NCBI GenBank assembly: GCA_018816865.1
Contig: JAHIUW010000011.1
Location: 62,001-126,000, forward strand
Direction of reading: 5' to 3'
From: Pseudomonadota bacterium
GTDB taxonomy: Bacteria > Desulfobacterota > Desulfovibrionia > Desulfovibrionales > Desulfovibrionaceae
DNA: 64,000 bases
Shown here one piece after another: positions 46,718 to 56,375 of this stretch (position 1 is its first letter; the number at the start of each line of letters is the position of its first letter). Made by a program: the position numbers and the translations under genes. The notes beneath the pieces are model-generated. The model was not told the origin of the DNA. It ran no database searches and was given only the letters and a program-made list of their open reading frames with translations.

Positions 46718-47863
46718 ATGAGGCCCGATCCGGACATTTCCGCCCTGGTGGCGGAATACACGGCACTGCGCCGCCAACTTCACCAACATCCTGAAATCGG
46801 ACTGGAAACGGTCCAGACCGTATCGTTTGTAAAAAGCAAACTCGATGAATACGGAATCCAGTACGAAGACATCGGCGTCAATTCCCTGCTTGCCAGCATC
46901 AGCAACGGCAAGGGGGATATCACCGTCGCCTTCCGCGTGGACATGGATGGACTTGAGATCAGCGAAAAGAACGACTTCGCTCACAAGTCGCAGGTTGAAG
47001 GGCGCATGCATGCCTGCGGGCATGACGGGCACTGCACGTCGCTTCTGGCCTTTGCGGCCCTGCTCTCCAGGAACAAGGAGTTCAACGGCACGGTGCTGCT
47101 GCTCTTCCAATCAGGAGAGGAGGGCCACGAAGGGGCTCTACGGGTCATCGAGGATGGCTTGTTCGAGAAGTACAAGGTGGATTACCTCTTCGGCTACCAT
47201 GCCATGCCCGGGGTGGAGACGGGCAAGATCGTTGTCCACAAAGGGGCCTGCATGGCCTCCGAAGACCGCTTCGAGATTCTGGTCACAGGGAAGAGCGGCC
47301 ATGCCTCCATGCCGCACGTCTGCAACGAGCCCTTTGCGGCGGTCGCCGACATCATCAAGGGCCTGCAGACCATCATCGTCAGAAAGGTGCCTTCCCACGA
47401 GCGCGGGGTGGTCAGCATCACCCAGGTCCATGGCGGCAGCCTGCGCAACGGCATTCCGGACTCGGTGTTGGTTCAGGGCAATGTGCGCACAAACAATGAA
47501 AGCACCCAAAACCTGATCGAAAAAAACGTCAAACAGATCGCGGACGGCGTGGCGACCATGTACGGAGTCGAGGCCGAACTCGATTATGTGCGCAAGCATC
47601 CCGTGCTGGTCAACACCGTGCCCGGCATGGCGATCAGCGCCGCCAAGCGGGCCGTGGGAAACGAGAACGTGATCACGGACATGGAGTCCTCCATGGCTGC
47701 GGAGGATTTCGCGTTCTTCATGCAGCACACCAAGGGCTGCTATGTCTGGATCGGCAACGGCACGGATTCCGCGCCGCTGCACAACAGCCGGTTCGACTAC
47801 AACGACGAGATCCTGCCCGTGGTGCTGCGGTTCTTTGCCGAGGTGGTCCGGGAGATCCTCTAA
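46718..47863 (+). CDS. M20 family amidohydrolase (hippurate/IAA-amino-acid hydrolase-like)
   Basis: 381 residues. Metal-binding motif RMHACGHDGH near residues 96-105, catalytic Glu pair in SGEEGHEGA near 135, GYHAMPG near 160 and the dimerisation domain with KSGHASMPH near 190. This is the M20D subfamily that cleaves N-acyl amino acids, aminobenzoyl-glutamate or N-acetyl-diaminopimelate. It is cytoplasmic (no signal peptide). Placed after two membrane proteins and a regulator; it probably hydrolyses the imported compound. Specific substrate unknown. Confidence 0.92.
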   Translation: MRPDPDISALVAEYTALRRQLHQHPEIGLETVQTVSFVKSKLDEYGIQYEDIGVNSLLASISNGKGDITVAFRVDMDGLEISEKNDFAHKSQVEGRMHACGHDGHCTSLLAFAALLSRNKEFNGTVLLLFQSGEEGHEGALRVIEDGLFEKYKVDYLFGYHAMPGVETGKIVVHKGACMASEDRFEILVTGKSGHASMPHVCNEPFAAVADIIKGLQTIIVRKVPSHERGVVSITQVHGGSLRNGIPDSVLVQGNVRTNNESTQNLIEKNVKQIADGVATMYGVEAELDYVRKHPVLVNTVPGMAISAAKRAVGNENVITDMESSMAAEDFAFFMQHTKGCYVWIGNGTDSAPLHNSRFDYNDEILPVVLRFFAEVVREIL

Positions 47864-47890
47864 GGGTCCTGCCTCATTGAATAACAATAA

Positions 47891-47924
47891 AAGCCCCGCT
47901 CCTTGTACAGGAGCGGGGCTTTTT
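47891..47924 (+). terminator. Rho-independent terminator after the amidohydrolase
   Basis: Twelve-pair stem AAGCCCCGCTCC/GGAGCGGGGCTT with a seven-base loop and T run. Confidence 0.93.
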
Positions 47925-47955
47925 CAATTCCCTGCCTCATGGCCCTCAAACCTAC

Positions 47956-49185
47956 CTAAATTCCATAGAGATAATGGCAGACCCGGCAGGCATCGGCGGC
48001 CTGGGGCATGGCCCTGCACCCGGTTGCCAAAATCCTGTGGCGGTCCAAAGGGGCGCTTCCGGCCATGGTGTCCAGCACGGCGCGCTCGTAGGCCTCCATG
48101 CGCAAGCGGAACAGGTCCCGGAAATAGCGGCAGGTCTCGGACTCCCAAGCCTCGCCCAGGGAATCCTGGGGCAGGCGGTCGTAATGCACGCTGGGCATGA
48201 CCGCATCCCGGCCCAGGAAGTTCGTGAGGCCACCGTAGGCCATGTTGATGCAGGGCGAGACATGGCCATCATGGCGCACGAACATCGAGCTGCGCGGGTC
48301 CTGCTCGCAGACCGGCAATTCCATGGGGGTCAGGGAGAACTCATAGATTTGCACGCCCAGCCTGCGTCCCTCCCGCCGGGCCTCGGCCAGGGCCATCTGC
48401 GCGCCCAGGACCTCGTTGTCCTCGGTGGAATACACCCCCAGGCCCTTGCCATTGTCGCCGCGGATCACGTCGCACTGCTTGAAGGCCACCTCGTCCACGC
48501 CCAGCTCTGCGGCCAGGCGCACCAGGGCCGCGCATTCATGAACATTGGAGCGCATGACCACGCACTGGATCAGGGTCTTGGGACCGCCCTCGCCGCGCAG
48601 CTTGCCCACCCGCTCCAGGTTGACGCAGACGCGCTCGAAACTCGAACCACAGCGGATGCCCTCGTAGACCTTGGCCGTGGCCCCGTCCATGGAGACGCCA
48701 AGCCAAGTCAGATCCGCATCCAGCAGGGCCCGCAGACGGTCCTCGGTCAGGACCAGGGCGTTGGTCAGAAACCCGGTCTCGCATCCAGCGTTGGTCGCGT
48801 CGGCCACCCACTGTTCCAACTTCGGTTGCAGCAGGGTCTCGCCACCCCCGGTGAAATCCACAGAGCCGATGTCGGGCAGGACCTCGCGGATGGCGGCCCA
48901 GGTCTCGGGGCGCATCAGGGCCCCCGCCTCGCCCGCCGCCTTGCGGATGTCCACCCAGGGGCACATCACGCAGCGCAGGTTGCAGGCCAGGGAGGCCTCC
49001 ACCTGCACCAGCCGCCAACGCCGCGCAGGCAAGCCCATCGCCTGCCCAGCCCGGAACGGCTCCAGAACCCGGTCCCGGAAACGCGGCCACAGGCTACGCC
49101 AGCCGTTGCTGGAACCGCCGCTCCTTTCGCCGCTCGGGCCACCGCTTCTCTCGCTATGCTCGCCCTGTGGATGCCCCCTCGTCAT
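47956..49185 (-). CDS. Radical SAM protein
   Basis: 409 residues. The radical SAM cluster motif C-x3-C-x2-C is at Cys68, Cys72 and Cys75 (ACNLRCVMC), the GGE motif follows in FTGGGETLL, and C-terminal cysteines (SPCINM, TGC, DACRVC) could bind an auxiliary cluster as in SPASM/twitch proteins. The first ~30 residues are low-complexity Gly/Ser and may not be translated. A single gene on the minus strand, just downstream of a cation exchanger gene. Substrate not deducible; peptide- or cofactor-modifying roles are typical. Confidence 0.85.
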   Translation of the reverse strand: MTRGHPQGEHSERSGGPSGERSGGSSNGWRSLWPRFRDRVLEPFRAGQAMGLPARRWRLVQVEASLACNLRCVMCPWVDIRKAAGEAGALMRPETWAAIREVLPDIGSVDFTGGGETLLQPKLEQWVADATNAGCETGFLTNALVLTEDRLRALLDADLTWLGVSMDGATAKVYEGIRCGSSFERVCVNLERVGKLRGEGGPKTLIQCVVMRSNVHECAALVRLAAELGVDEVAFKQCDVIRGDNGKGLGVYSTEDNEVLGAQMALAEARREGRRLGVQIYEFSLTPMELPVCEQDPRSSMFVRHDGHVSPCINMAYGGLTNFLGRDAVMPSVHYDRLPQDSLGEAWESETCRYFRDLFRLRMEAYERAVLDTMAGSAPLDRHRILATGCRAMPQAADACRVCHYLYGI

Positions 49186-49200
49186 GACTCAGCCTTCCGC

Positions 49201-50196
49201 TCAAAGGTACAGGGTCTTGGTGATCAGGTAGAACAGGTAGCCGAAATAGACCAACAGCAGCAAGGTTCCTTCCTTGCGAGCCACGGTATAGTCCTTGCGC
49301 ATCATGATCCATGGCAGGAAACTGGTGAACATCATCACCAGATAGTCGATGTACATCCCCGAAGCAAAAAACCCGCCCGGAATCGTGATCGGTCGAACCA
49401 GGGAGGCGACGCCCAGGACTCCCATGATATTGAAGACGTTGCTGCCCACAAGGTTGCCGATGGAGATGTCCATTTCCTTGCGGACGGCAGCCACGACGCT
49501 GGTGGCCAGTTCGGGCAACGAGGTGCCGAAGGCCACAATGGTCAAGCCGATGAACTTCTCGGACACGCCGAGCGCCTGCATGATGGCCGTGGCGGCATCC
49601 ACCACCAGCTGAGCACCGCCCACCACCCCCGCGATGCCCACCAGTACAAAGGCGATCATCTTCGGTCGCGAGTCGATATAGCCGATCCCCTCAACCTCCC
49701 CGGCGATGCCGTTCAGGGCGGCGGTGTCACCCCGGGCGGCCAAACGCTTGGCTGACCAGTAGTTGAACACCGTGTAGGCGATGATGCCCGTAAACAGGGC
49801 GAAGCCCTCCACCCGCGAAAGCACGTCGTCCATGGTCAGAAACAGCAGGATCAGCGAGATGCCCAGCATGATGGGGATGTCGCGCTTGATCACCGAAGGG
49901 TCACAGACAATGGGATTGAACATGGAGGCCAGGCCCAACACCAGGGCGATGTTGCAGATATTGGAGCCCACCACGTTGCCCACGGCGATCATGGACTTGC
50001 CATCGAAGGAGGCGATCACGCTGACCACCAACTCCGGGGCGGAGGTGCCAAAGGCCACCACGGTCAAACCGATGACCACGGGGGAAATATTAAAACTCCG
50101 GGCCAGGCTCGAGGAGCCCTTGACCAGCCACTCCGCCCCGAAATACAGCAACGCGAAACCAACAAAGCACAGCACCCATTGTATGAGCATGAACAA
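49201..50196 (-). CDS. CaCA-family Na+/Ca2+ antiporter (YrbG-like)
   Basis: 331 residues and ten membrane segments in two inverted halves. Each half has the alpha-repeat signature: GTSAPELVVS with GSNICNI near residue 50-85, and GTSLPELATS with GSNVFNI near 225-265. These residues coordinate calcium in the family. Inner-membrane calcium/sodium (or proton) exchange is the likely role. It precedes the radical SAM gene by 15 bases, so the two may be co-transcribed. Confidence 0.93.
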   Translation of the reverse strand: MFMLIQWVLCFVGFALLYFGAEWLVKGSSSLARSFNISPVVIGLTVVAFGTSAPELVVSVIASFDGKSMIAVGNVVGSNICNIALVLGLASMFNPIVCDPSVIKRDIPIMLGISLILLFLTMDDVLSRVEGFALFTGIIAYTVFNYWSAKRLAARGDTAALNGIAGEVEGIGYIDSRPKMIAFVLVGIAGVVGGAQLVVDAATAIMQALGVSEKFIGLTIVAFGTSLPELATSVVAAVRKEMDISIGNLVGSNVFNIMGVLGVASLVRPITIPGGFFASGMYIDYLVMMFTSFLPWIMMRKDYTVARKEGTLLLLVYFGYLFYLITKTLYL

Positions 50197-50232
50197 GCCT
50201 CCTCATTGGCGGGTCCTCGGACCCGCTGGACC

Positions 50233-50844
50233 TCAACGGTCCTTGAATATCAACTCGGCCTCATGGACGCGGATGCGTCCGGTGGATTCACGCACCTTGT
50301 CGATGAACGCGGTATCCGCCTGTTCGCCCAGCGTCTCGCACGAGGTCCGATAGACCTCATCCTCGATTCCTTGGAGCTGCTTCAGAAAGGCCTCGTACCT
50401 TTCATACCTGCCGTAGGCGGACAGGACCAGATCTGGATACGCGAGACCGTCAGCCCTGAACAGGCCGACGAAATGGTCCAGGAGCAGCCTCACTTCCTTC
50501 ATCTGGCAGGCCCGGATGGCTTCGGAGTATACGCCAGCGGTATGCGCCACCAGGACCCGCTTGGTCTGCTCGTCGATGGCGCCGAGCACTTCCTTGCGGA
50601 CCGCGTTGTTGCGCATTATTTTTCGTGCCCCGTCAAGGGCCAAGTGTTTGGTATACAGGAAATTACCGACGAACAGCTCTCTTCTTTTCTGGATTCCGGC
50701 GAAGCGGACGATGAAGACGATGGGAATCAGGACCTCCCAGACGGACACTTTTCTGGCCCCGATCAGGCCCCCGGCAATGGTCTGGGCAATGCCTCGCTCC
50801 CGCCTGCGAATGGCGGCGTACTTCCGGTCCACAGTCTTGGTCAT
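50233..50844 (-). CDS. Conserved protein of unknown function, paralogue 2
   Basis: 203 residues. One hydrophobic stretch near residue 37-50 (VLIPIVFIVRFAG), the rest helical and soluble. It aligns along its length with the product of 50889-51488, for example FLVR/FIVR followed by basic residues and then YEAFL near residue 155. I recall such protein pairs in Desulfovibrio genomes under NCBI family names, without function. ATG 50844 has GAGGT upstream; the longer frame from 50892 overlaps the neighbour. Confidence 0.7.
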   Translation of the reverse strand: MTKTVDRKYAAIRRRERGIAQTIAGGLIGARKVSVWEVLIPIVFIVRFAGIQKRRELFVGNFLYTKHLALDGARKIMRNNAVRKEVLGAIDEQTKRVLVAHTAGVYSEAIRACQMKEVRLLLDHFVGLFRADGLAYPDLVLSAYGRYERYEAFLKQLQGIEDEVYRTSCETLGEQADTAFIDKVRESTGRIRVHEAELIFKDR

Positions 50845-50888
50845 GGAATACCTCGCGGCAGAGAACAGTGGGGGATGAGCATTCGCTC

Positions 50889-51488
50889 TCACGATTCGCT
50901 GTCTTGGGGAAAAATCACCTCACTCTCCCGCCTGCGGCGGGCCGAAAGCTCCCGGCACTGGGCGTCGAGCTTGGCCCGGTCCCTTTTGCGCAGAGGAATT
51001 TCCTCGGCCAGGATCTGCTCCACCCGCCGCTCGGCCTCATCAAGCAGGGACAGGAAGGCCTCATAAGCGGCGCGTTCATGATAGGCCTTGCCCACCAACT
51101 CCAGATAGCCAACGCCTTCAACGCCCAACAGCCGGGCGTAGTGATCGGCCAGCAGCCCGGCCAGTTTGGCGCATTCCACGTGCAGCCGTTCGGACACGGG
51201 CCACAACTCCGCCTGGGCCACGGCCACGCCCCGTTCCAGTTCAGGGATCACATCGGCTCGGGCATGGCCCTCTGCCATGGCCTGGGCCGCCTGCAGTGCG
51301 GGTTTGCGCACCGCCATGCAGCGTGAGGTGTGTCGGCGGGTATCCGCCAACCGCACCAGAAAATCAAACAGAAACATTCCCGGGACGGTCGAACGCCACC
51401 ACGCGGGCGGGCGTTTGACCAACACGGCGAGTGCAGATTCACGAGCCAGGGCCTGTTCCGCTGCGATGATCAAGTCTACTTGCTGCAT
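50889..51488 (-). CDS. Conserved protein of unknown function, paralogue 1
   Basis: 199 residues, paralogous to 50233-50844, with a hydrophobic segment near residue 38-46 (MFLFDFLVRLA) and helical remainder ending in charged residues. ATG 51488 has GGGAG upstream; a longer frame upstream is antisense-like and was rejected. Between a YeiH-type transporter and its paralogue on the same strand, so the three likely form an operon. Function unknown; a link to the transporter is inference. Confidence 0.7.
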   Translation of the reverse strand: MQQVDLIIAAEQALARESALAVLVKRPPAWWRSTVPGMFLFDFLVRLADTRRHTSRCMAVRKPALQAAQAMAEGHARADVIPELERGVAVAQAELWPVSERLHVECAKLAGLLADHYARLLGVEGVGYLELVGKAYHERAAYEAFLSLLDEAERRVEQILAEEIPLRKRDRAKLDAQCRELSARRRRESEVIFPQDSES

Positions 51489-51637
51489 GGTCTCCCACTC
51501 GGATTGGGGTTGCTCCCACCGATCGGATGAACCGGCCGACAGGGCACGATGCCAGGATGCGTTTCGGATGACTGCGGCCTCCTTGCGGAGAGCGCCAAGG
51601 GCACCCCCCGCAAAGAGGCTCGCTCGTTCCGCCCAAC

Positions 51638-52942
51638 CTAATCCGGAAGGATCGGCGGCACGAAGAAGGTACCGGACCACAGAATCCAGACAATGAACAG
51701 GGTCCAGACCGCATTGAGCGTCTGTGAAATCCAGTAGGCGATGGCCGGCCGGCCACCCCCAACCGAGATCAGCTCCTTGAAGTCGGTTTCCAGACCAATG
51801 GACACAAAGCAGAAGGTGAAGAACCAACTGCGGTAGGAATTGGTGGCCTTGCCAATGCCTTCGGCGACCTTGTTGCCCATGAGGGGCTCAAACACAAAAG
51901 AGACCACCAGCGAAGCGGCCATGAAACCCACCACAAACTTGGGAAAACGGTACCAGACTTCCATCAGGGACGGGGCCGCACCCCCCTCGGCCCGGTCGAG
52001 CTTCATCGAGGCCCAGAGAGCCATGCCGAAGGCCGCAAAGCCGATCAGTACATTCTGGGCCATCTTGACCATGGCCGCCGCATCCACAGCGGCCTTGCCG
52101 CCCACGACTTCACCCGCCGCGATCACCGCGCCGGTGTTGTCGATAACGCCGCCAAGCCAGGCGCCTGCCATGTTGTTGGGCAGACCCATCCAGATCGCCA
52201 GAGGCGGCATCACAAGCACCAGAACCACCGCGCAGACCAGAACCCAGGCGACCATGTAGCTGATCTCCTTGGGGTCGCCCTGAATGGCTCCACCGGCCGC
52301 GATGGTGGCAGAAACGCCACAGATGGCGTTGGCCGAGGCGATGATGGCCGAGAACCGCTCGGACACCTTGAACCAGCGACAGATATGGTAGGTCATGAAC
52401 CAGACCGTGGTCGCCACCAGCAGGGCCTGGATCACACCCACCAGACCGGCCTTGAGCACCACCGAGAACATGATGGTCGCGCCCATGCACACCAGACCGA
52501 TCTTGACGAAGAATTCCGTCTGCCCTGCGGCCTTGAGCACGGCAGGGACCTTGAACAGATTGCTGATGATCAACCCGAATACTAGCGCAAACAGGACGTA
52601 GGAAATCCCCCAGTCATGAAAGAACTGCTGCTTGGCCAGGATCATTGAGACGATACTCAGGAGAAAGATGAAAAAGAATCCGGGGATGTACTTCTTGAGG
52701 TCGAACTTCAGGTAGAGACCGGCGACGTAGGTGGATGCCAGAGAGATAAGAAAAAAAAGGACGGTGGTTGACACCGTGCCCCAGCCCTGGGGAAAGATTT
52801 GGGACAATTCCGTCCATGTCCCGATTTTCGGGGTGGCCGGCAACAGATGGAATGTCGCCAGCACGATAAACAACCAGCCAATGAAACATGACCACCAGTC
52901 CTCGTTCTGCAAGACCGGGGTTCTGTCTGCACCGTTAGCCAT
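51638..52942 (-). CDS. YeiH/UPF0324 family putative sulfate exporter
   Basis: 434 residues, about eleven membrane segments. Conserved family blocks are NAICGVSATIAAGGAI near residue 205 and WLGGVIDNTGAVIAAG near 265. Members are annotated as putative sulfate exporters and are frequent in sulfur-metabolising bacteria; the substrate is not proven. Ribosome site TAGGAGGTGAGG ahead of ATG. It heads the minus-strand group with the two paralogous small proteins. Confidence 0.88.
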   Translation of the reverse strand: MANGADRTPVLQNEDWWSCFIGWLFIVLATFHLLPATPKIGTWTELSQIFPQGWGTVSTTVLFFLISLASTYVAGLYLKFDLKKYIPGFFFIFLLSIVSMILAKQQFFHDWGISYVLFALVFGLIISNLFKVPAVLKAAGQTEFFVKIGLVCMGATIMFSVVLKAGLVGVIQALLVATTVWFMTYHICRWFKVSERFSAIIASANAICGVSATIAAGGAIQGDPKEISYMVAWVLVCAVVLVLVMPPLAIWMGLPNNMAGAWLGGVIDNTGAVIAAGEVVGGKAAVDAAAMVKMAQNVLIGFAAFGMALWASMKLDRAEGGAAPSLMEVWYRFPKFVVGFMAASLVVSFVFEPLMGNKVAEGIGKATNSYRSWFFTFCFVSIGLETDFKELISVGGGRPAIAYWISQTLNAVWTLFIVWILWSGTFFVPPILPD

Positions 52943-53659
52943 ACCTCACCTCCTAAACTTTCAATCGATCCTGTCTGCCTCCTTCTTGCACCGAAGTGCA
53001 TTATCCCCGATCCTACGAAGAGCCTTGCCCCACGGGTTGGGCGGCTCAAACCAGACTCAGTGTTCGCACCCGCGACATATCGCTCAACCATCTGTGCTAT
53101 AGGTATTTTTGTTTCTCTGTACTCCGGGCAAATAAAGAGAGCAAGAGCCTTTCGATATAAACTCAAGAGAAAGCTCTACACACATCATGCCTGCTTTCAA
53201 AGGCTCCCGGCGCGCCATTGAAGAGAAGAATGCATATTGCCGTGAGCGTTTCCATTGCGACAAAACTCCTGGCAGCACACAATGAACTCTCATCCCGCCT
53301 TCCTGACCAGTTACGCGATTCACACCTCCCTCGAGGGCACCCTCACTGCCCCCAGGCACCGGCCCCTCTAGAGAACACGCAGGGAGCCACCGTTCCATGT
53401 GGCCACAAAGGCTGCACCCACGGCCAGCCCAGACCCCAACTCTCCAGACTGGCACGGCTCCGGGCCATCATAATCGCACTTTTTCCGTTCCCAATTCCGT
53501 CTTAATAAAAAGAGCAATCACAGCGAGTTGAACGCAGCAGCCTTAAAGAGATAGGTGGTTATCGCCTAAATGCTCCCCAAGTCTCTCCGGAGGGACTTCC
53601 ACTGTTCAGGCCAAAAACGCCCCATAAACTTCCCGGGCCCAATGCCGATTAAGGAAGGT
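52943..53659. other. Gene-free region
   Basis: About 700 bases between the YeiH gene and the small FlgM-like gene. Open frames here lack ribosome sites and recognisable products. It presumably contains the YeiH promoter; no clear regulatory element is seen. Confidence 0.55.
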
Positions 53660-53860
53660 ATGAAACAGCGGCACGAAGATATGGACCTCAGCCATCCTGG
53701 CCTGAGTGAAAGCGAAGAGCCCGTCTACACCGAAGACGAGCGGCAACGTGACAGGTCGGAGCTCATCAAACAGCTGCGCGCGAAGATCAAGTCCGGCAGC
53801 TACGAACCCAGCATCGGCCGCATCAGCATGAACATCTTCAGCGACATCGCCGGCGACTGA
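53660..53860 (+). CDS. Small FlgM-like protein
   Basis: 66 residues, acidic. The C-terminal half (RSELIKQLRAKIKSGSYEP then SIGRISMNIFSDI) follows the pattern of the FlgM anti-sigma28 helix region (I-x2-G-x-Y-x-P-d then short hydrophobic helix). ATG 53660 has AAGGAAGG immediately upstream; earlier in-frame starts at 53642 and 53570 are less likely. No flagellar genes are adjacent. It could be an isolated FlgM or another small regulator with a DUF-type FlgM fold. Confidence 0.5.
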   Translation: MKQRHEDMDLSHPGLSESEEPVYTEDERQRDRSELIKQLRAKIKSGSYEPSIGRISMNIFSDIAGD

Positions 53861-54033
53861 ACCTTTTCCCATGGCCCAGCCCTGCCTGCTCCTGCATTGA
53901 CGCGGGGGCCTTTTTTTTGCCAAGCTCCCGGGATGTCAACGCCCAGGCGACCGCACCTCGGGCGAGTATTCAAACCCAAGGCCCTCCCCTCCGGCCAACA
54001 TCCGACTCGCCCCAGTGAAGGAACCCGCCCAGC

Positions 54034-54885
54034 ATGAGCCCCCCCAGTTCTAGACAGGCCAAGCGCACCGTCCTGACCTTGGTGATCCTGTCCGCCGCAT
54101 TGGCCATCTGTGCCATTGCCTTTCACCGCCAACACAACCGGGCCGTGGAACAAGCGCAGGAGGTACTGGCCGATGCCGTCGCCGTACGGGCCATCAAGAG
54201 CGCCCACTGGTTAAACAGCCAGGAAGCCACGTTTCGCGATTTCGCGGCACAGGTCACCCCCATCAAGGCCCTGGACCCCAGCTCGGCTCTGGAGTTGACC
54301 GCCCAACTGCGCGCCATGGCCCCCGCATTCACTGACCTTGCCGTGATCAACGACACAGGGCGCACGGTCTGGGGCGGGGCAACCACCGGCTCCCTGCACG
54401 AATCATTTCCCTGGTTCAGGGACGCAGCCGGTCCGGCCCGATTCTCAGGCGGCATCTATCCCGCCCCGGACGCAGCACCAAGGGTGCTTTTTTCCCGTCG
54501 TTTGACCAAGGAGGGACGCGGCTGGCACCTCCGAGGCGAAGCGGATGCCGCCGCATTGGCGACGTTCATGGGAAAGACCGAGGACGCGGGTTGGGTGCTT
54601 GCACCAGAACAGGGAGCGGTCATGCCTCTGGCGGGCTTGGTCCCCGGCCCGGCCCTACGCCTGCGGCTGGGGGAATTCTGCCGCGGGCCGTTGCCCGCCG
54701 CACTCCGGCTGGACAACGGCTGGCTGGTTGCAGCTGCCGGCATCCCTGAACGAAAAACGGCCCTGGCGGTCTTCACGCCAGAGCCGTCCGCTCAAAATAA
54801 AAACATCGGCCTGGGCCTGACCATCCTGGCCGCCGTCTGCCTCGCCTACGCGGGTTTTATCCGAGCGCGCGCGCTCAAAGGCTAA
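54034..54885 (+). CDS. Membrane protein with periplasmic sensor-like domain and no output domain
   Basis: 283 residues. An N-terminal membrane helix (about 12-30) and a C-terminal one (about 258-275) flank a periplasmic domain of about 225 residues with a Cache/PAS-like pattern (AFTDLAVINDTGRTVWGG near residue 105). The protein ends right after the second helix, so no kinase, GGDEF or methyl-accepting domain follows. The stop overlaps by four bases the stop of a convergent diguanylate cyclase. It may signal by interacting with another membrane protein. Confidence 0.7.
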   Translation: MSPPSSRQAKRTVLTLVILSAALAICAIAFHRQHNRAVEQAQEVLADAVAVRAIKSAHWLNSQEATFRDFAAQVTPIKALDPSSALELTAQLRAMAPAFTDLAVINDTGRTVWGGATTGSLHESFPWFRDAAGPARFSGGIYPAPDAAPRVLFSRRLTKEGRGWHLRGEADAAALATFMGKTEDAGWVLAPEQGAVMPLAGLVPGPALRLRLGEFCRGPLPAALRLDNGWLVAAAGIPERKTALAVFTPEPSAQNKNIGLGLTILAAVCLAYAGFIRARALKG

Positions 54886-56375
54886 ATCGAAGCCAGCGCC
54901 ACCTGATTGCGACCGCAGGCCTTGGCCCTGTAGACCGCGCTATCGGCCCTGCCAGTCAGGGAGTCCAGACTGTCCCCCTCGCGGTATTCGGCGACACCGC
55001 AACTGACGGTCACGGCCCCTTCCCTGCTCAGCCCCTCAAAGGTCAGTGCAGCGACGCTCTGCCGGATTCGCTCCGCCAAGGCGGCCACCTCGCCCAGCCC
55101 CCCCCGGGCAAGAACCACAAATTCGTCACCGCCCCAACGTGCCAGCAAATCATCCGGGCGCAACATACCGCGCACACCGAGGGTCATCCCAGCCAGGACG
55201 TGATCGCCTTGCAAATGCCCCAACTCATCGTTGATCATCTTGAAGCCGTCCAGATCCATCACGATGATCGAAAAGGCCCCGCCTCCCCTCTGATACCGGG
55301 AGACCGCCCGATCAAACCGAATCACCAATTCCCGCCTGTTCGCGGCCCCGGTCAGGGGGTCGGTCACGGCCATGCGCTCCAGACGGTTCTGGTAGTGATT
55401 CACGGCAATGGCGGAGACACTGATGATCACCAGCCAAGCGACTCCACCCAGCAGCAGGGTGTGGATGAAATTCCTTCGCGCCGAGCTCAGGGCAGCCTGC
55501 TCGTCCTGTTCAACCAGCAGATACCAGTTGAACTCCGGAATGTAGCGCACCGACAGCAGAATATGGCGGTCTTCGATGTCATACTCAAAGGTCGTGGGTT
55601 CATCGCCAAGGGCAAGGATCGCCGGGGCGATGGAGCTGATTCCCGGCATCTCGTGGATGGAAGCGCAATCGATCAGCGACCTGTCGGAATGGACCTGAAT
55701 CGTGCCAAAGGGGTCGACAAGGTAGACGCGACGGCCGTACTTTTCGCGGAAGGAATGCAGGACCCCTGCCACCCAATCCAAATTCAGGCCGACGCCCGCG
55801 ACCCCCAGCAGGGAGCCATCGTAGTCCTCGACGCGGTAGTTGATGAAGATGGTCAACTCGCCATCGCCCGCCTCATTGGTATCCACGTCCAAATCGTATT
55901 CCACGCCACGCGCCACAAACTCATAGAACCAGACATCATGCAGGTTCATGCGCGAGATACGCTTCAGAATCCCATCGTGAGTATAATAATTAAGCGTCTC
56001 ATCGGAGACAAAGAAAGAAGTGAAGAAACCATACCTCTCTTTGATCTCCAGAAGATACTTGCTGATCTTTGCCAGGTCCCGCTCTCCGTTCAGCACCCAG
56101 TCCCGCACAAACGTGTCGCGCGCCATGAGCGAGGACAAAAAGATCGGCCGCATCAGCTCCCGATGCAGTTCCGAATAGATATTGTCCCGCGTCAGGGGCA
56201 GCCCGGAGGTGAGCAACTCTTCCCTGATGGATTCGCGCGAAACCTGGTAGTTGACCACGCTGATGCCGACAACGGCCACGAGCATGATCGCCGACAACGC
56301 CAGAACGAGCTTCGATTTCACGGACAGATAAGGCAACACGATCCAGTCTCTCACTCTGTTAGAATAATGCGGCAA
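54882..56375 (-). CDS. Diguanylate cyclase with periplasmic dCache domain
   Basis: 497 residues. Membrane helix about 19-38, a periplasmic dCache_1-like domain about 45-300, second membrane helix about 312-332, then a GGDEF domain about 340-495. The active site GGDEF is intact near residues 414-418 and an inhibitory-site RxxD lies five residues before it (RPDD). It therefore should make c-di-GMP and be product-inhibited. Single gene, convergent with the sensor-only protein. Confidence 0.92.
   Translation of the reverse strand: MPHYSNRVRDWIVLPYLSVKSKLVLALSAIMLVAVVGISVVNYQVSRESIREELLTSGLPLTRDNIYSELHRELMRPIFLSSLMARDTFVRDWVLNGERDLAKISKYLLEIKERYGFFTSFFVSDETLNYYTHDGILKRISRMNLHDVWFYEFVARGVEYDLDVDTNEAGDGELTIFINYRVEDYDGSLLGVAGVGLNLDWVAGVLHSFREKYGRRVYLVDPFGTIQVHSDRSLIDCASIHEMPGISSIAPAILALGDEPTTFEYDIEDRHILLSVRYIPEFNWYLLVEQDEQAALSSARRNFIHTLLLGGVAWLVIISVSAIAVNHYQNRLERMAVTDPLTGAANRRELVIRFDRAVSRYQRGGGAFSIIVMDLDGFKMINDELGHLQGDHVLAGMTLGVRGMLRPDDLLARWGGDEFVVLARGGLGEVAALAERIRQSVAALTFEGLSREGAVTVSCGVAEYREGDSLDSLTGRADSAVYRAKACGRNQVALASI

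Noticed and set aside
53084-53505. Overlapping open frames on both strands in the 53-kb gap
   Set aside because: No ribosome sites, odd composition, and no recognisable domain; treated as non-coding.
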